Shown here piece by piece: positions 36,038 to 46,992 of a DNA stretch of 64,000 nt. Both the position numbers and the translations under genes were made by a program. The notes below the pieces were generated by a model. That model did not search any database and was not told where the DNA came from. It was given only the letters and a program-made list of their open reading frames with translations. Position 1 is the first letter of the stretch, and the number at the start of each line of letters is the position of its first letter. Source of the DNA: Gammaproteobacteria bacterium (GTDB taxonomy: Bacteria > Pseudomonadota > Gammaproteobacteria > Steroidobacterales > Steroidobacteraceae); the NCBI GenBank assembly GCA_003132025.1, contig PKWJ01000007.1, positions 14,961 through 78,960 on the forward strand, written 5' to 3'.

Positions 36038-37093
36038 ATGGACCGGCGAATGAACGCAGCCGTTTTCTACGGGCGCCAGGACCTCAGACTCGAAACTATG
36101 CCGGAACCCATGCCGGGACCTGGCGACGTCAAGCTGCGCGTGAGGTACAACGGCATCTGCGGCAGCGACCTGCACGAATACTACGACGGGCCGATCACGA
36201 CGCGCGCCACCCCGCATCCGCTGACCGGCGTTGCAAACCCGGTGATCCTCGGTCACGAACTGTGCGGCGAGATCGTGGCCTTGGGCGAGGGTGTGGAGGA
36301 TCTGGCGGTCGGGGAGCTGGTGGCCGTGGAGCCGTTCGAGACCTGCGGCCACTGCGTGTATTGCGGCTCGGGCCAGTACAACCATTGTCCGCTGCTGGCA
36401 CTGCACGGCTATAACCGCGCTGGCGGCGGCCTGGCCGACTACACGGTCGTCAAACGCTCGATGGCGCACCGGCTGCCGGCGGGCGTAAGCGCGATGCAGG
36501 GCGCGCTGATCGAGCCGCTGGCGATCGCCTGGCACACCGCGAATCGCTGCCAGGTGCAGGCCGGACAGATCGTTGCGATCCACGGCGCCGGGCCGATTGG
36601 AGTCGCCGTGTTCCTGACCCTGCGGCGCCGCGGGGTCGAAGCCATCATCATTGAGCCCTCGCCGCTGCGCCGCGCGGTGCTCGCCGGGCTGGGGGCGCGC
36701 ACGCTGCTCGATCCAACCAGCTGCGATGTGGTCGCGGCGATCCGTGATCTGACCGGCAGCCGCGGTGCCCACGCGTCGGTCGACGCGGCCGGCGTGCCGG
36801 CGTCGTTCCAGGCGATCCTCCACGCCACGCGTATCGACGGCACCGCGGTCGTGGTCGCGATCCATCATCAGCCGGTTTCACTGGCACCATTTGATCTGCT
36901 GATGCCCGAGATCCGGCTGACCGGCGTTGCGATGTCGGTCAACGCTTTCCCGAGTGTGATCGAGGAGGTGGCGCGCGGCAGTTATCCGCTCGACGGCTGG
37001 GTTGACACGATCCCATTCAGCCAGCTGATCGACCGCGGCCTCGAGCGCCTGCGGCACCAGCAGGGGATGAAGATCCTGGTGCAGTTGAATTGA
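36038..37093 (+). CDS. zinc-dependent alcohol dehydrogenase, butanediol/sorbitol dehydrogenase type
   Basis: A medium-chain dehydrogenase. The catalytic zinc ligands are in GICGSDLHEY and GHELCGE. The structural-zinc cysteines are in CGHCVYCGSGQYNHCP, and the NAD site is HGAGPIGVAVF. The acidic residue after the second strand (IIIEPS) suggests NAD rather than NADP. Length is 351 residues from ATG 36038; a second ATG at 36050 is also possible. It resembles 2,3-butanediol dehydrogenases and polyol dehydrogenases. An SDR gene follows 25 bases later. The substrate cannot be named. Confidence 0.82.
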   Translation: MDRRMNAAVFYGRQDLRLETMPEPMPGPGDVKLRVRYNGICGSDLHEYYDGPITTRATPHPLTGVANPVILGHELCGEIVALGEGVEDLAVGELVAVEPFETCGHCVYCGSGQYNHCPLLALHGYNRAGGGLADYTVVKRSMAHRLPAGVSAMQGALIEPLAIAWHTANRCQVQAGQIVAIHGAGPIGVAVFLTLRRRGVEAIIIEPSPLRRAVLAGLGARTLLDPTSCDVVAAIRDLTGSRGAHASVDAAGVPASFQAILHATRIDGTAVVVAIHHQPVSLAPFDLLMPEIRLTGVAMSVNAFPSVIEEVARGSYPLDGWVDTIPFSQLIDRGLERLRHQQGMKILVQLN

Positions 37094-37118
37094 GCCACAG
37101 TGTGAACAGGGCGGCCCG

Positions 37119-37949
37119 GTGAAGAGTGAGCAATTGTTCAGCGTCGAAGGCTACGGAGTCGTCGTCACCGGCGGTGCGAGCGGCCTGGGCCTGGCCTTCA
37201 CCGAAGCGCTGGCGGAGAACGGCGCCCGAGTCACGATGCTCGACGTCGATGCCCCGGGGCTGACGCTCGAGAGCCAGCGCCTGCAGCAGCTTGGCTACCA
37301 GGTGCGCGCCGAGACACTCGACGTGCGCGACCATGCGACGCTCGAGCGCGCGTTCGATGCGGCGCTGGCCGCTCATGGCCGACTGGATGTCGTATTTGCC
37401 AATGCCGGGGTCGATTCCGGTCCGGGCTTCATGGGCGATTGGACCGGCTCGCAGCAGTCGCGCAACGCCGAGGGCGCGCTTTGCAACTACACCGACCAGC
37501 GCTGGCAGCGCGTGATCGACATCAATCTGACCGGGATATTCGCCACGCTGCGCGCCGCAGCGCGCATCATGAAACCGCAGCGTTCCGGACGGCTGATCCT
37601 GACCACCTCGGTGGCCGCCTACCAGTGTGAACCGGCGATAGGCTCGGCCTACATGGCAGCCAAGGCCGGCGCCGCCCATCTGATGCGTTGCGTGGCCCAA
37701 GAGCTGGCGGCCTACAACATCACCGTCAACGCGATCGCTCCAGGTTTCTTCGTCACCAACATCGGCGGCGGCCACGCCAAGAATCCGGCGTTGCAGGCAG
37801 CGATGGGCAAGAACATACCGATGCACCGCGTCGGTTTTCCCGAAGACATCAAGGGTCTGGCGCTGTTCCTGGCATCGCCGGCTTCGGCCTACCTTACTGG
37901 CCAGCAGATCTCGATCGATGGCGGTTGGACACTGGGGGCTGCCGACTAA
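37119..37949 (+). CDS. short-chain dehydrogenase/reductase (SDR)
   Basis: A classical SDR of 276 residues with cofactor motif TGGASGLG, then LDVDA (an Asp that favours NAD), FANAGVD, and the Ser/Tyr/Lys site in TTSVAAY and SAYMAAKAG. The C-terminus ISIDGGWTLGAAD is typical. The start is GTG at 37119. It forms a plus-strand pair with the alcohol dehydrogenase, and its stop overlaps that of the convergent decarboxylase-like gene by four bases. The oxidised substrate is unknown. Confidence 0.85.
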   Translation: MKSEQLFSVEGYGVVVTGGASGLGLAFTEALAENGARVTMLDVDAPGLTLESQRLQQLGYQVRAETLDVRDHATLERAFDAALAAHGRLDVVFANAGVDSGPGFMGDWTGSQQSRNAEGALCNYTDQRWQRVIDINLTGIFATLRAAARIMKPQRSGRLILTTSVAAYQCEPAIGSAYMAAKAGAAHLMRCVAQELAAYNITVNAIAPGFFVTNIGGGHAKNPALQAAMGKNIPMHRVGFPEDIKGLALFLASPASAYLTGQQISIDGGWTLGAAD

Positions 37950-39538
37950 GGCAACGCCACCTGCACCTCGACCAGCATCGGCTGCGTCGCGGCGAAGGCG
38001 CGTTCGAGCGCCGCATCGAGTTCCTCGCAACGCTCGACCAAAACCGCCGCGACGCCCTGGGCACGGGCCAGCCCGCAGAAGTCCAGGTGCGGCAGCTGCG
38101 TGCCGGGAAGATCGGTCAGCTTGAAGTGCTGGCCGAATTCGACCAGCGCCTTGTAGCTGCGATTGTTCACGATAATGAACGCCACCGGCAGGCCCAACTC
38201 CGCGGCGGTCCACAGCGCCTGGATCGAGTACATGCTCGATCCATCGCCGATGAGCCCGATGACCTTGCGGTCGGGGCGGCCGAGAGCGACGCCGACCGCG
38301 GCCGGCAGGCCATGGCCCAGCCCGCCGCTGGCACAGGTGTGGAAGCTGTCGGCTTCGAGCATCGGCAGATGATCCTGCATCGCCTGGCGGCTGCTCGGCG
38401 CTTCCTCGACGACGATGCTGCCCGCAGGCCGCAGCGCCGCGATCTGCTGCATCAGATAGGTCTCCGTCAGCCGATCGGGTGCCTGTCTGCGCGCGCGCGC
38501 GGGCTCCGGCGGCGGCAGCCGCTGCGGCGGCGGCGGCGCAGATTGCAGCAGCGCGCCGACCCCGAGCTTCAGATTGGTGATGATCGACAGGCCGACCGGC
38601 GCCCAGGCCGCCGCCGCCGGGTCGTCAGTCAGCTGCACCAGGCTCGCGCCGGCGGGAATGTGCGGCCCATGACCCTCGACGTGATAGGTGAATACCGGCG
38701 CACCGAGCACCAGGATGAAGTCGGCGCCCCGCAGCCGGGCCACGATCCCCGCGCGATCCGGCGGCAGGAAGCCGGCGAACAGCCGGTGGCGTTCGGGAAA
38801 ACTGTTGCGCGCCGATCGCGGGCTCACCCACACCGGCGCCTGATGGCGTTCCGCGAGCGCAATGGTCTCGTCCCAGGCGCCGTCGCGTGCCACCGATGCG
38901 CCGACCACGATGAGCGGATGGCGCGCGGCATTGAGTGCCGCGGCCGCGCGCGCCAGCAGCGCCGGGTCGCCGGCGATGGCCGCGCTCGGCTCGCGCGGTG
39001 CCAGCGCTGTACAGAGTCGGTCCCAGTCGTCCACCGGAACCGAGACAAACGTCGGGCCGCGGGGCGCCTGCATCGCCGCGTAGTAGGCGCGGGCGATGGC
39101 GGCCGGAACGTCCTCGGCCCGGGCCGGTTCGCAGCTCCATTTGACGTACGGTCGGGGCAGATTGGCGGCCTGCTCGGAATACAGAAATGGTTCGAACGGC
39201 AGGATCGAGCGCGCCTGCTGCCCGGCGGTGATCACCAGCGGCGTCTGGTTTCTGAAGGCGGTAAAGATACTGCCGAGCGCGTGCCCGACGCCGATCGCGG
39301 AATGCAGGTTCACCAGGCTGGCGGCGGCGCGCGTCTGCGCAAAACCATCGGCCATCGCCACTACGATCGACTCCTGCAGCCCCAGCACGTAGCGAAAGTC
39401 GCGCGGGAAATCGCGGAACATCGGCAGTTCGGTCGAGCCCGGATTGCCGAACACGGTCGTCAGGCCGAAGGCGCGCAGCAGCGAGTACGTGGCTTCGCGC
39501 ACCGTCACCGGCGTCGGTTCGGAAGGGGAAGCGCTCAT
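37946..39538 (-). CDS. mdlC: benzoylformate decarboxylase-like ThDP enzyme
   Basis: A thiamine diphosphate enzyme of 530 residues that closely follows Pseudomonas benzoylformate decarboxylase, which turns aryl glyoxylates into aldehydes. Key residues of that enzyme have counterparts here. S35 in GNPGSTELP matches S26, E56 in GLQES matches E47, H79 in NLHS matches H70, and a histidine in FTYHVEGHG matches H281. The cofactor motif is GDGSSMYSIQALW running to VNN. It is the last gene of a minus-strand operon after the isomerase, VOC and reductase-like genes. The substrate could be a substituted benzoylformate, for example a methoxylated one. Confidence 0.8.
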   Translation of the reverse strand: MSASPSEPTPVTVREATYSLLRAFGLTTVFGNPGSTELPMFRDFPRDFRYVLGLQESIVVAMADGFAQTRAAASLVNLHSAIGVGHALGSIFTAFRNQTPLVITAGQQARSILPFEPFLYSEQAANLPRPYVKWSCEPARAEDVPAAIARAYYAAMQAPRGPTFVSVPVDDWDRLCTALAPREPSAAIAGDPALLARAAAALNAARHPLIVVGASVARDGAWDETIALAERHQAPVWVSPRSARNSFPERHRLFAGFLPPDRAGIVARLRGADFILVLGAPVFTYHVEGHGPHIPAGASLVQLTDDPAAAAWAPVGLSIITNLKLGVGALLQSAPPPPQRLPPPEPARARRQAPDRLTETYLMQQIAALRPAGSIVVEEAPSSRQAMQDHLPMLEADSFHTCASGGLGHGLPAAVGVALGRPDRKVIGLIGDGSSMYSIQALWTAAELGLPVAFIIVNNRSYKALVEFGQHFKLTDLPGTQLPHLDFCGLARAQGVAAVLVERCEELDAALERAFAATQPMLVEVQVALP

Positions 39539-39547
39539 CGTAGGCGC

Positions 39548-40561
39548 TCAGATCCGGATCACGACCTTGCCGAAATGCCCACCGTGCTCCAGATGTCGGT
39601 AAGCCGCGACCGCCTCATCGAACGTGAACACACGATCGATCACCGGTTCGAGCGCGTTGACGCTGATGGCGGCATTCATCTTCTCGAACATGGCGCGTGA
39701 ACCGACGAACACGCCGTGAATACTAGCGTACTTGCTCATCAGGGCGTACGGATTGGCATCGGCAGCGACGCCGCTAAGTACGCCAATCAAGTAGATCCTG
39801 CCGCCGCTGCCGATGGCCTGGATCGAGCGGCCGAGCGTGCCGCTGCCACCGACCTCGACAATGTGATCCACGCCGCGCCCGCCGGTCAGCCGCAGCACTT
39901 CCTGCTGCCACTCGGGAGTGGCGCGATAGTTCACGCCTTCCGCTGCGCCCATCGCACGTGCGCGCGCCAGCTTGTCGTCACTGGAAGAGGTCATCAGTAC
40001 GCGAGCCCCCGCCAGGCGCGCGAACTGCAGCGCGAACACCGACACGCCGCCAGTGCCGAGCAGCAGCACCGTGTCGCCGGGCTGGACGCGCCCGATCACC
40101 ATCAACGCATGCCAGGCGGTGACGGCGGCGCAGGGCAGGGTCGCGGCGGCCTCGAACGACAGGTGCGCCGGAAGGTGCACCGCGTCCTCTTGGTCGAATA
40201 CGGCAGATTCGGCCAGAACGCCGTCGATCGGCGGGGCGCCCAGTGCGACCTGCGGTTGCGGCGGTGGGCCGGCAATCCAGCCGCGAAAAAAGGTGCCGGC
40301 GACCCGATCGCCGACGCGAAAGCGCGTCACGCCGGCCCCGACCGCGACCACTTCGCCGGCGCCGTCGGACAGCGGCACGACGGCCTGTTTCTGGCCACCG
40401 GCGGAATATATGCCGCGCACCATCAGCAAATCGCGGAAGTTCAGCGCTGCTGCGCGCAGTCGCACCAGGATCTGCCCGGCCTTAGGCTTAGGGTCCGGGC
40501 GATCGCAGCGGCGCAGGCCCTCGAGTCCCACACTGCCGGCGATAATCTCATAGGCGCGCAT
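39548..40561 (-). CDS. zinc-independent medium-chain dehydrogenase, quinone-oxidoreductase-like
   Basis: A 337-residue medium-chain reductase. AALNFRDLLMVRG (38-50) and LSDGAGEVVAVG are typical of the quinone oxidoreductase and alcohol dehydrogenase-like branch without zinc ligands. The cofactor site LLLGTGGVSVFALQFA follows, and C-terminal sequence runs to FGKVVIRI. It lies 14 bases after the VOC gene and nine before the decarboxylase-like gene. It may act on an enone or aldehyde in the same pathway; the substrate is not visible. Confidence 0.82.
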   Translation of the reverse strand: MRAYEIIAGSVGLEGLRRCDRPDPKPKAGQILVRLRAAALNFRDLLMVRGIYSAGGQKQAVVPLSDGAGEVVAVGAGVTRFRVGDRVAGTFFRGWIAGPPPQPQVALGAPPIDGVLAESAVFDQEDAVHLPAHLSFEAAATLPCAAVTAWHALMVIGRVQPGDTVLLLGTGGVSVFALQFARLAGARVLMTSSSDDKLARARAMGAAEGVNYRATPEWQQEVLRLTGGRGVDHIVEVGGSGTLGRSIQAIGSGGRIYLIGVLSGVAADANPYALMSKYASIHGVFVGSRAMFEKMNAAISVNALEPVIDRVFTFDEAVAAYRHLEHGGHFGKVVIRI

Positions 40562-40575
40562 CGCTTGATCTTCCT

Positions 40576-40995
40576 TTAACCGCGGGTCGCTTCGGCCGCA
40601 ATGTTGATTTCGATTTTCACACCGTTCGGATCCGACAGGAATAACTGGCGCAGGCCCACGCCGGCCACGAGGTTCTCGGCCGCCTCGACGCCGTGCGCCT
40701 TCAGGCGCGCCTTGACTGCGGCATAGTCGACGGCATTGAACGCAATGTGATCGAGCGGCCCGGTGCCCGCCGCGCGCGTCGATATCGCGATACCAGTGGT
40801 CTGCGAGTGCGCGCGGTAGCTCTGCCAGTCGGCGATGTGGATACAGGGCACCTCGCCCAGATAGACCCAGTAGCCGGAAAAATCCAGCGGCGGCCTGGGC
40901 CCCATGCGCATGCCGAGCGCATTGCAGTAAAAGTCGCGCGTGGCGTCGATATCGTCGGTCAGCACCAGGTAGTGTTCGAGTTGGGTCAACGGCAT
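40576..40995 (-). CDS. VOC-superfamily protein (glyoxalase/extradiol dioxygenase fold)
   Basis: A 139-residue VOC domain protein. Two beta-alpha-beta-beta-beta modules are visible. Likely metal ligands are H8 in LEHYLVLTDD, a histidine in PLDHIAFNAVD, and a glutamate in GVKIEINIA. The length fits single-domain glyoxalase- or isomerase-like members; two-domain extradiol dioxygenases are about twice this size. It lies 23 bases after the isomerase gene in the same operon. The reaction is not predictable from sequence alone. Confidence 0.8.
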   Translation of the reverse strand: MPLTQLEHYLVLTDDIDATRDFYCNALGMRMGPRPPLDFSGYWVYLGEVPCIHIADWQSYRAHSQTTGIAISTRAAGTGPLDHIAFNAVDYAAVKARLKAHGVEAAENLVAGVGLRQLFLSDPNGVKIEINIAAEATRG

Positions 40996-41018
40996 GCGGT
41001 CAGTCTATAGGACCTGCG

Positions 41019-41873
41019 CTAGCGCGGAAACTGCGCCCGGGTGGTAGTCGCGGCGCGCTCGGCCATGCGTTGCAGCGGCCATTTGCGCATCTCCGCGTTC
41101 AGCACCTCGATGCCCCAGGGTCCCTGATAGCCCGCCGCCAGCATCGTATTGACGAATCCGCGCACATCGAATTCGCCCTCGCCGCACAGCCGGCGATGGT
41201 TGATGGTGTCGGTGTGCAGGTCCCAGGGAGCCCTGAAAGTGCCGTCATTGACCTCTATGCCGCCGAGAAAACGCGCTGGGATGCGCGCGATGTCATCGTA
41301 GGGGATTCCCATCTTTACCATGTGCCACAGGTCGATGATGATGCCGCCGTTGCCGGCGTCGGCGCCGGCAACCAACTCGAGCGCCCCGGTGAGCGTATTG
41401 ACGTTGGCGAACGGCATCAGCTCGAACAGTACATCGGTGTCGCAGGCCGCCGCTTGTTCGGACAGCGATGCGAACGCATCGATCAGCTGCGGTAAGGGGC
41501 AGGGCGTGTTGAGGAAATCCCCGACCTTGATGTGGTGCGCCTGCAGCGCGGCGGCCGCATCGAGCAGTAGTCGCTTGCGCTGCTCGCACGCTGCGTGGCG
41601 CTCCCCATCCCGGAACCACCAGTCGGTGAGAAACTCGAGCTCGATGTGCGTCATGCCGTGATCGTCGAGGATGCGGCGCATCTGGCGCAGCGATAGCGAT
41701 TTCAGCGTGTGCTCCAGGTCCGCATGCCAGATGCCGAAGCCGGTGAAGCCGGCCTCGGCCGCCGCGCTCACTCGCTCCTGGAAGCTGAAAACGCTGAACT
41801 CGTGGTCGGTATGCGGTTCGGCACCGCCGGCCAACGTCCAGTACGACGCCACCAGCTGCATCTGTTTTGCCAT
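41019..41873 (-). CDS. sugar phosphate isomerase/epimerase-like TIM barrel protein, copy 1
   Basis: A xylose-isomerase-like TIM barrel of 284 residues. Likely metal ligands are the glutamate in LFELMPF, the aspartate in GGIIIDLWHM and the glutamate in GIEVLNAEM; HHIKVGD is also conserved with the paralogue at 54,621-55,511. The start is ATG 41873 with GAGGAA five bases upstream. It heads the operon isomerase, VOC, reductase-like, decarboxylase-like and is divergent from the first LigM-type gene. The family includes 3-dehydroshikimate dehydratase, hydroxypyruvate isomerase and inosose dehydratase, so no specific reaction is claimed. Confidence 0.82.
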   Translation of the reverse strand: MAKQMQLVASYWTLAGGAEPHTDHEFSVFSFQERVSAAAEAGFTGFGIWHADLEHTLKSLSLRQMRRILDDHGMTHIELEFLTDWWFRDGERHAACEQRKRLLLDAAAALQAHHIKVGDFLNTPCPLPQLIDAFASLSEQAAACDTDVLFELMPFANVNTLTGALELVAGADAGNGGIIIDLWHMVKMGIPYDDIARIPARFLGGIEVNDGTFRAPWDLHTDTINHRRLCGEGEFDVRGFVNTMLAAGYQGPWGIEVLNAEMRKWPLQRMAERAATTTRAQFPR

Positions 41874-43599
<1,726 letters not shown>

Positions 43600-43619
43600 G
43601 CAGGCCCGGCACGCGCCGG

Positions 43620-45647
43620 CTATTTCAGGCGGTAGTCCTGCTGTTGCCTGGCATAGGCGACGAAGAAGTCGAACGCGTCCGGATCGCTCATGGCGCTGCG
43701 GTTGCCGGCCTGCTCGGGCGCGGTGCCCAACAGCAGGCGGCGCACCGGAACCTCCATCTTCTTGCCGGTGCGCGTGGTGGGTATCGAGGGCACCTGGTAA
43801 ATCTTGTCGGGCACGTGTCGCGGCGTGTAGTCGTGTCGCAGGAGCTTGCGGATTTTGTCCTCGAGCGCGGCGTCCAGTGTCAACCCCGGCGCGAGCTTGA
43901 CGAACAGCGGCATGAAAAACCCGCCATTCGGAAGATCCAGATTGACGATGAGTGAATCCTCGACCTCAATCAGTCGGGCCAAGGTGCGATAGATCTCGGC
44001 GGTGCCGATGCGCACGCCAAAGCGATTCAGCGTGGCATCCGAGCGCCCTAGCACCTGGCTGCGCCCCTGGGCATCGATGCGGAAGAAATCCCCGTGGCAC
44101 CACACGCCGGGGAATTGCTCGAAGTAGGTTTCGCGGTAGCGGCGCCCGGAATCATCATTCCAGAAGCGCAGTGGCATCGAAGGCATGGGCTCGGTGATGA
44201 CCAGTTCTGCGATCGTGTCGATGACACTCTCGCCGCGTTCGTTGAACGCCTTCACCGATACGCCCAGCGACGGCGCCTGGATTTCCCCGGCCCGCACCGG
44301 AAGCGTCGGTACGCCGCCGACGAATCCGGTACAACAGTCGGTGCCGCCGCTGCCGTTCGCCACCCACAGGTCGCGCTTTACGTTGTGATAGAACCACTGC
44401 ATGCATTCAGGCGTCGCTGGCGAGCCGGCAAGCACGATGCTGCGCATCGCCGTCAGGTCGTAGCGCGACGCCGGCACGATCCCGGCCTTCGATTGCTGCT
44501 CAACGTAAGCCGGGCTGGCACCGAACAACGCCACCCCGGCATCCTGCGCCAGCTTCCACAGCAGATCGGGTTGCGGGTAGGCGGGATGTCCGTCGTAGAG
44601 TACCGGCACGGCCCGGAGCAACGGCGTGCTGGCGACGAAGTTCCATAACATCCAGCCACTGGTGGTGAAGAACAGCAGGCGATCGCCGGCATGCAGGTCG
44701 AAGTGGAATGCCCCGTTCTTCTGAAGCTCGAGCAGAATTCCGCCGTGGCCTTGCACGATCGGCTTCGGCAGTCCCGTGGTGCCGGATGAGAACAGTATCC
44801 ATAGCGGGTGATCGAACGGTACTTCTTCGTAGTTGAACTCCGCCGCGCGGATTGGCGGACGCTTGAAGATCTCGGTCCAAGCGAGCGCTGCTCCGCGCAG
44901 CGCCACAGGCGATTCCGGGCGCAGGTATTGCAGCAGGATTACCTGCCGCAGATCCGTCAATCCGTCGATGATCTCATCCATCTCGCGGCGGCGATCGAAT
45001 TCCTTACCACCGTAGCGATAGCCGTCGATGCAGATCAGTAGTTTCGGGCGCAGCGCCGCCAGTCGGTCGAGTACTCCGCGTACGCCGAAGTCCGGGGAGC
45101 ACACGGCCCAGATGGCGCCGATTGCGGTTGTCGCCAGCAACGCGATCACGGCCTCCGGAATATTCGGCAGCACCGCCGCCACGCGATCGCCCGGCTGGAC
45201 ACCCATTTCGCGCATGTGCGTCGCCAGCATCCGTACCCGGTTGCCGAGCGCCTCCCAGCTGAGCGAGCGCAGCGGTTGGCCCTCACTGGCATACAGCAGG
45301 GCGTCACCGCCGGCGGATTCGCCGCGCAGCACGTGGCGCGCATAATTCAGGCGGGCGCCGACGAACCACTGCGCACCGGGCATGCTGCGGCTCGCCAGCA
45401 CCCGGGAGTGGGGTGCGGTCGCTTCGATGCGGAAGTAATCCCACAGCGCCTGCCAGAACGCTTCCAGGTCCTGCACCGACCAGCGCCACAGCGCCGCGTA
45501 GTCGTCAAACTGCAGCCCGCGCTCACGACGCAGCCACTGCTGAAAGGCAGTGACGTTGGCGCCGGCAATGCGCTCGGCAGAGGGCGTCCAGAGCACGTCG
45601 CCGGCCTTCACGGCCGGCTCTGCAGTTTGCTGCACCCCTTGCCCCAT
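43620..45647 (-). CDS. acetoacetyl-CoA synthetase-like acyl-CoA ligase
   Basis: An ANL-superfamily ligase of 675 residues, closest to acetoacetyl-CoA synthetases. It has the AMP-binding motif FSSGTTGLPKPIVQGHGG, VANGSGGTDCCTGF, and the catalytic lysine in TTRTGKKMEVP. An N-terminal helical domain of about 100 residues precedes the core, as in AacS. It could activate acetoacetate or another short oxo acid arising from side-chain breakdown. The start overlaps the transporter stop by one base, so the transporter and ligase form one transcriptional unit behind the TonB receptor. It converges with the LigM-type gene. Confidence 0.82.
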   Translation of the reverse strand: MGQGVQQTAEPAVKAGDVLWTPSAERIAGANVTAFQQWLRRERGLQFDDYAALWRWSVQDLEAFWQALWDYFRIEATAPHSRVLASRSMPGAQWFVGARLNYARHVLRGESAGGDALLYASEGQPLRSLSWEALGNRVRMLATHMREMGVQPGDRVAAVLPNIPEAVIALLATTAIGAIWAVCSPDFGVRGVLDRLAALRPKLLICIDGYRYGGKEFDRRREMDEIIDGLTDLRQVILLQYLRPESPVALRGAALAWTEIFKRPPIRAAEFNYEEVPFDHPLWILFSSGTTGLPKPIVQGHGGILLELQKNGAFHFDLHAGDRLLFFTTSGWMLWNFVASTPLLRAVPVLYDGHPAYPQPDLLWKLAQDAGVALFGASPAYVEQQSKAGIVPASRYDLTAMRSIVLAGSPATPECMQWFYHNVKRDLWVANGSGGTDCCTGFVGGVPTLPVRAGEIQAPSLGVSVKAFNERGESVIDTIAELVITEPMPSMPLRFWNDDSGRRYRETYFEQFPGVWCHGDFFRIDAQGRSQVLGRSDATLNRFGVRIGTAEIYRTLARLIEVEDSLIVNLDLPNGGFFMPLFVKLAPGLTLDAALEDKIRKLLRHDYTPRHVPDKIYQVPSIPTTRTGKKMEVPVRRLLLGTAPEQAGNRSAMSDPDAFDFFVAYARQQQDYRLK

Positions 45648-46939
45648 CAGGCGGTCTCCTGCCGCAGCACCAGCGCGCGACTTAGCACACAGGGTGCCGT
45701 CTCACGCAGGCCGAGCGCAAGCAGCGCGGACAGAATCGTCAGGCCGAGCATGATCCAGAGCGGCGCGGTCAAACCCATGCGATCCGCGGCCATGCCGGCG
45801 AGCGACGGGCCGAGAACTCCTCCCAATACCTCACCGGTGCCCATGCACAACCCGAGCACTGTGGCCTGGTGTTTGGGATCGACGCTTTCGGACGGGATGG
45901 TAGCCATGAACAGCGGGAAGATGCCGTTGAGTCCCCAGCCTACGAAGAACATCGCCGCCAGCACCCACGCCGTGCCGGTGTAGTACAGGGCGCCGAGCGG
46001 CAATATGACCCCGATCAGCGGCATCGCTATCATGAGGGGACGTCGACCCAGCCGATCCGAGAGTCCGGATATCACAAAAGCGCCGATGGTCGCCGAAACA
46101 CCCAGCGTGCCCATGAGCCACCCGGCGGTTTGCGGATCGTAGCCCCTGACCTGGGTCAGGTACAGGGGCATGAAGGCCCAGCAGATCACCAGATACGACA
46201 CCAGCAACACGCTCATTGCGGCGCAAATGAGCACGTTGCGTTCGGCAAACGCTGCGACGAGTGTCAGCTTCTCCTGCGGCTGCGCCGGATCTCGTTCGAC
46301 CGGCGGCTGCTCGCGTACATAGCGCCACATCAGCAGCGCGGCCACGAGACCCGGCGCACCGGCCAGAAAAAATGCGTGTCGCCAACCTGCTCGGGTCGCG
46401 AATGCCGCCAGCAGCACCGGCGCGACGAACGATCCCAGCAGGTTCGAGCCAAAATTCTGTGTCACGCCCATCGCCAGGCCGCGGCGCTCCGGCCGCACCT
46501 CGGCCGCGACCAAGGCCTGGCTGATCGGCATCACGCCGCCCTCCGCGGCACCCATGAGCAGCCGTGCCGCCAGCAGCATGGCGAATGAGGTGGCGATGCC
46601 GGAGAGAAACGAACAGGCGGAAAAGGCCAGCGTCGCGATGATCAGCAGCGCCTTGCGACTGCCGGTCTTGTCCGAGACGACTCCGATGCCGAATGCCGCG
46701 CATGCCCAGGTCAGGGACAGCGCGCTGGCGAGCATCCCGACCTGAGTGTTGTTCAGACTCAGGTCCGGAAGCACAAACGGCATCAGGAACGACAGCGCGT
46801 TGCGGTCGAAGAAAACGATACCAAAGTTGACGCTGAGCAGCGCGACCAGACCGATCTGGTAGTACGGCGACAGCTCGCTTGCCGCGCGCGGCGCGGGACT
46901 CGAGGTCAAGCGCAAGGCGCTTGACCTCGATCGAAACAC
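45647..46939 (-). CDS. MFS transporter, anion:cation symporter type
   Basis: A 12-helix major facilitator of up to 430 residues. Motif A-like SDKTGSRKALL lies after helix 2 and a second copy, SDRLGRRPLM, after helix 8; GAAEGGVMPISQ and MGVTQNFGSNLLGSF are typical of the ACS group that takes up organic acids such as hexuronates and aromatic acids. The annotated start (GTG 46939) is doubtful: the first 15 codons lie in a perfect inverted repeat, and a downstream start, such as a TTG near residue 9 or 11, is possible. It would move the product of TonB-receptor uptake across the inner membrane. Confidence 0.85.
   Translation of the reverse strand: MFRSRSSALRLTSSPAPRAASELSPYYQIGLVALLSVNFGIVFFDRNALSFLMPFVLPDLSLNNTQVGMLASALSLTWACAAFGIGVVSDKTGSRKALLIIATLAFSACSFLSGIATSFAMLLAARLLMGAAEGGVMPISQALVAAEVRPERRGLAMGVTQNFGSNLLGSFVAPVLLAAFATRAGWRHAFFLAGAPGLVAALLMWRYVREQPPVERDPAQPQEKLTLVAAFAERNVLICAAMSVLLVSYLVICWAFMPLYLTQVRGYDPQTAGWLMGTLGVSATIGAFVISGLSDRLGRRPLMIAMPLIGVILPLGALYYTGTAWVLAAMFFVGWGLNGIFPLFMATIPSESVDPKHQATVLGLCMGTGEVLGGVLGPSLAGMAADRMGLTAPLWIMLGLTILSALLALGLRETAPCVLSRALVLRQETA
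46901..46929 (-). repeat. perfect 13-bp inverted repeat between the TonB receptor and MFS genes
   Basis: Arms CGAGGTCAAGCGC (46901-46913) and GCGCTTGACCTCG (46917-46929) flank a three-base loop. In RNA this is a very stable stem-loop lying 64 bases after the TonB receptor stop and over the annotated first codons of the transporter. No T-run follows, so it is not a standard intrinsic terminator. It may stabilise the receptor mRNA or reduce expression of the downstream genes. Confidence 0.8.
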
Positions 46940-46992
46940 GGCAGCGTCCCGTTGACGCTAGGTTGACGGCCGGGCACCCCTGCTACTTGGCG

